NCBI GenBank assembly: GCA_001823875.1
Contig: MHVX01000029.1
Coordinates: 17,102 to 66,165, forward strand
DNA: 49,064 bases
Source: Candidatus Zambryskibacteria bacterium RIFCSPHIGHO2_12_FULL_43_12b
GTDB lineage: Bacteria > Patescibacteriota > Minisyncoccia > Phycocordibacterales > Zambryskibacteraceae
Direction of reading: 5' to 3'
Numbering within the stretch: position 1 is the first letter of the stretch; each line of letters starts with the position of its first letter. The notes below the pieces were generated by a model. It was not told where the DNA came from, searched no databases, and was given only the letters and a program-made list of their open reading frames with translations. This document shows positions 48,072-49,064 of this stretch, in pieces. The translations under genes were made by a program, and so were the position numbers.

Positions 48072-49064
48072 ATGAAAAAAAGCGCTTATGAAATTACTAA
48101 AAAGTTAGAAGGGGCTCTCGGTCGCGCTGGGATCTTGCACACGGGCCACGGAGACATTTTAACACCTACTTTTGTCCCTGTGGGTACTAAGGCTTCAGTC
48201 AAAGCTCTTACTCCCGAGCAAATCGCTTTAACGGGCGCGCAGGTGGTGCTTGCCAATACTTATCATTTGTATTTACAGCCAAGTGATGTGCTTGTAAAGG
48301 AGGCGGGAGGCTTGCACAAATTTATGAATTGGAGCGGTCCAACCATGACCGACTCAGGAGGTTTTCAAGTGTTTTCTTTAGGCGCCGCTTATGGCAAGGA
48401 ACTTTCAAAGGTGGTTGCTATCACCGATCCCTCACTCTTAATCCCAGAGAGAGCAGATGATAGTAATTTGCCCCGCTTGGCAAAAGTGGGGGAGGACGGA
48501 GTCTCTTTCAAGTCCCATTTGGACGGCTCAATTCATTACATTACTCCGGAGAAATCTATTGAGATCCAGCACAATCTTGGCGCCGACATCATTTTTGCTT
48601 TTGACGAATGTACGTCCCCTGCGGAAGATAGAAGATATCAAGAAGACTCACTCAATCGGACTCATCGTTGGGCTCGCCGATGTTTGGATTATCATCAAAA
48701 CAGTGCAAGCAAGCCAAATGGTCAATTACTTTTTGGTATAGTCCAAGGTGGAAGGCATGAGGACTTAAGGAAAAATTCTGCAAAGGCACTTGCAGAAATG
48801 TCTACACCGGATGGATACGAATTTGATGGTTTTGGAATTGGAGGATCTTTTGCTAAGGAAGATATGTCTACTGCGGTTAAATGGGTAAATGAAGTTTTGC
48901 CAGAGGAAAAGCCCAGGCATCTTCTAGGAATTGGAGAGCCAGAGGATTTATTTATGGGAGTGGAGAACGGGGTAGATTTATTTGACTGCGTTGCCCCCAC
49001 TCGCAACGCAAGAAACGGAACACTCTATACTGCAAATGGAAAGATAAATATAACAAACGCTCAA
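48072..49064 (+). CDS. tgt: tRNA-guanine transglycosylase, N-terminal 331 codons (runs off the window)
   Basis: Tgt exchanges G34 for the queuosine precursor in tRNAs. The start lies exactly six bases after TATATT (48060-48065). Seen are GDILTPTFVPVGTKASVKAL, ANTYHLYLQP, the catalytic MTDSGGFQVFSL, FGIVQGG, DGFGIGGSF and GVDLFDCVAPTRNARNG with the nucleophile aspartate. Between FSLG and DGVSFKSHLDGS there is an extra stretch of about 30 residues relative to the common bacterial form. The zinc-binding end lies beyond the window. Confidence 0.94.
   Translation, partial: MKKSAYEITKKLEGALGRAGILHTGHGDILTPTFVPVGTKASVKALTPEQIALTGAQVVLANTYHLYLQPSDVLVKEAGGLHKFMNWSGPTMTDSGGFQVFSLGAAYGKELSKVVAITDPSLLIPERADDSNLPRLAKVGEDGVSFKSHLDGSIHYITPEKSIEIQHNLGADIIFAFDECTSPAEDRRYQEDSLNRTHRWARRCLDYHQNSASKPNGQLLFGIVQGGRHEDLRKNSAKALAEMSTPDGYEFDGFGIGGSFAKEDMSTAVKWVNEVLPEEKPRHLLGIGEPEDLFMGVENGVDLFDCVAPTRNARNGTLYTANGKINITNAQ

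Overview
The window looks like chromosome of a genome-reduced Patescibacteria/CPR bacterium, most likely Parcubacteria-like. This is an inference from gene content and style: IF-2 of 499 aa without the long N-terminal region, a DnaX of 347 aa without its zinc module, a stand-alone GIY-YIG ORF beside a tRNA, DUF4446, many tiny membrane proteins, and densely packed core genes. No phage, IS element, rRNA or CRISPR array was recognised.

Layout. 1-1330 is a minus-strand tRNA cluster (Leu-TAG, Lys-CTT, Leu-TAA, Cys-GCA) with palindromes and degenerate copies of tRNA 5' halves. 1355-3810 holds rbfA-infB and a DUF4446 gene. 3970-8868 has a cysteine desulfurase, an HtrA-like pseudo-protease and ClpC. 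8902-12299 has tRNA-Tyr, gdhA, a candidate ncRNA, rpmG, tRNA-Trp, two tiny membrane proteins, miaA and tRNA-Leu(CAA). 12325-18305 holds parB, rsh (relA/spoT), topA and dprA. 18427-23293 has serS, ftsQ, a membrane protein and a membrane-anchored Clp-like ATPase. 23384-31029 mixes dus and dnaX with small accessory genes, a GIY-YIG ORF fused to tRNA-Gln, and a lipoprotein. 31104-39793 is mainly envelope and hypothetical genes (L,D-transpeptidase, C39-like peptidase, ECF sigma factor, holin-like protein, cupin, DEAD-box helicase, DoxX). 40054-45493 is a six-gene accessory operon: small protein, two coiled-coil proteins, a substrate-binding protein fused to an OmpA domain, a frameshifted ABC permease and an ABC ATPase. 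45572-49064 has a STAS-like protein, pterin dehydratase, a LOG protein, FKBP and the start of tgt.

Two genetic styles alternate. Core genes usually carry a -10 hexamer (TANNNT) whose last T lies exactly six bases before the start codon (ATG, GTG or TTG), so their mRNAs should be leaderless. At least 14 genes fit. Accessory genes instead have strong GGAGG-type ribosome binding sites, GC-richer codons and a private terminator hairpin. They encode tiny membrane proteins, lipoproteins and the ABC/OmpA operon. Three tRNAs (Lys, Cys, Gln) have truncated 5'-half copies just upstream. At tRNA-Gln a GIY-YIG nuclease gene lies between copy and tRNA and takes its stop codon from the tRNA, which suggests a tRNA-targeting mobile element.
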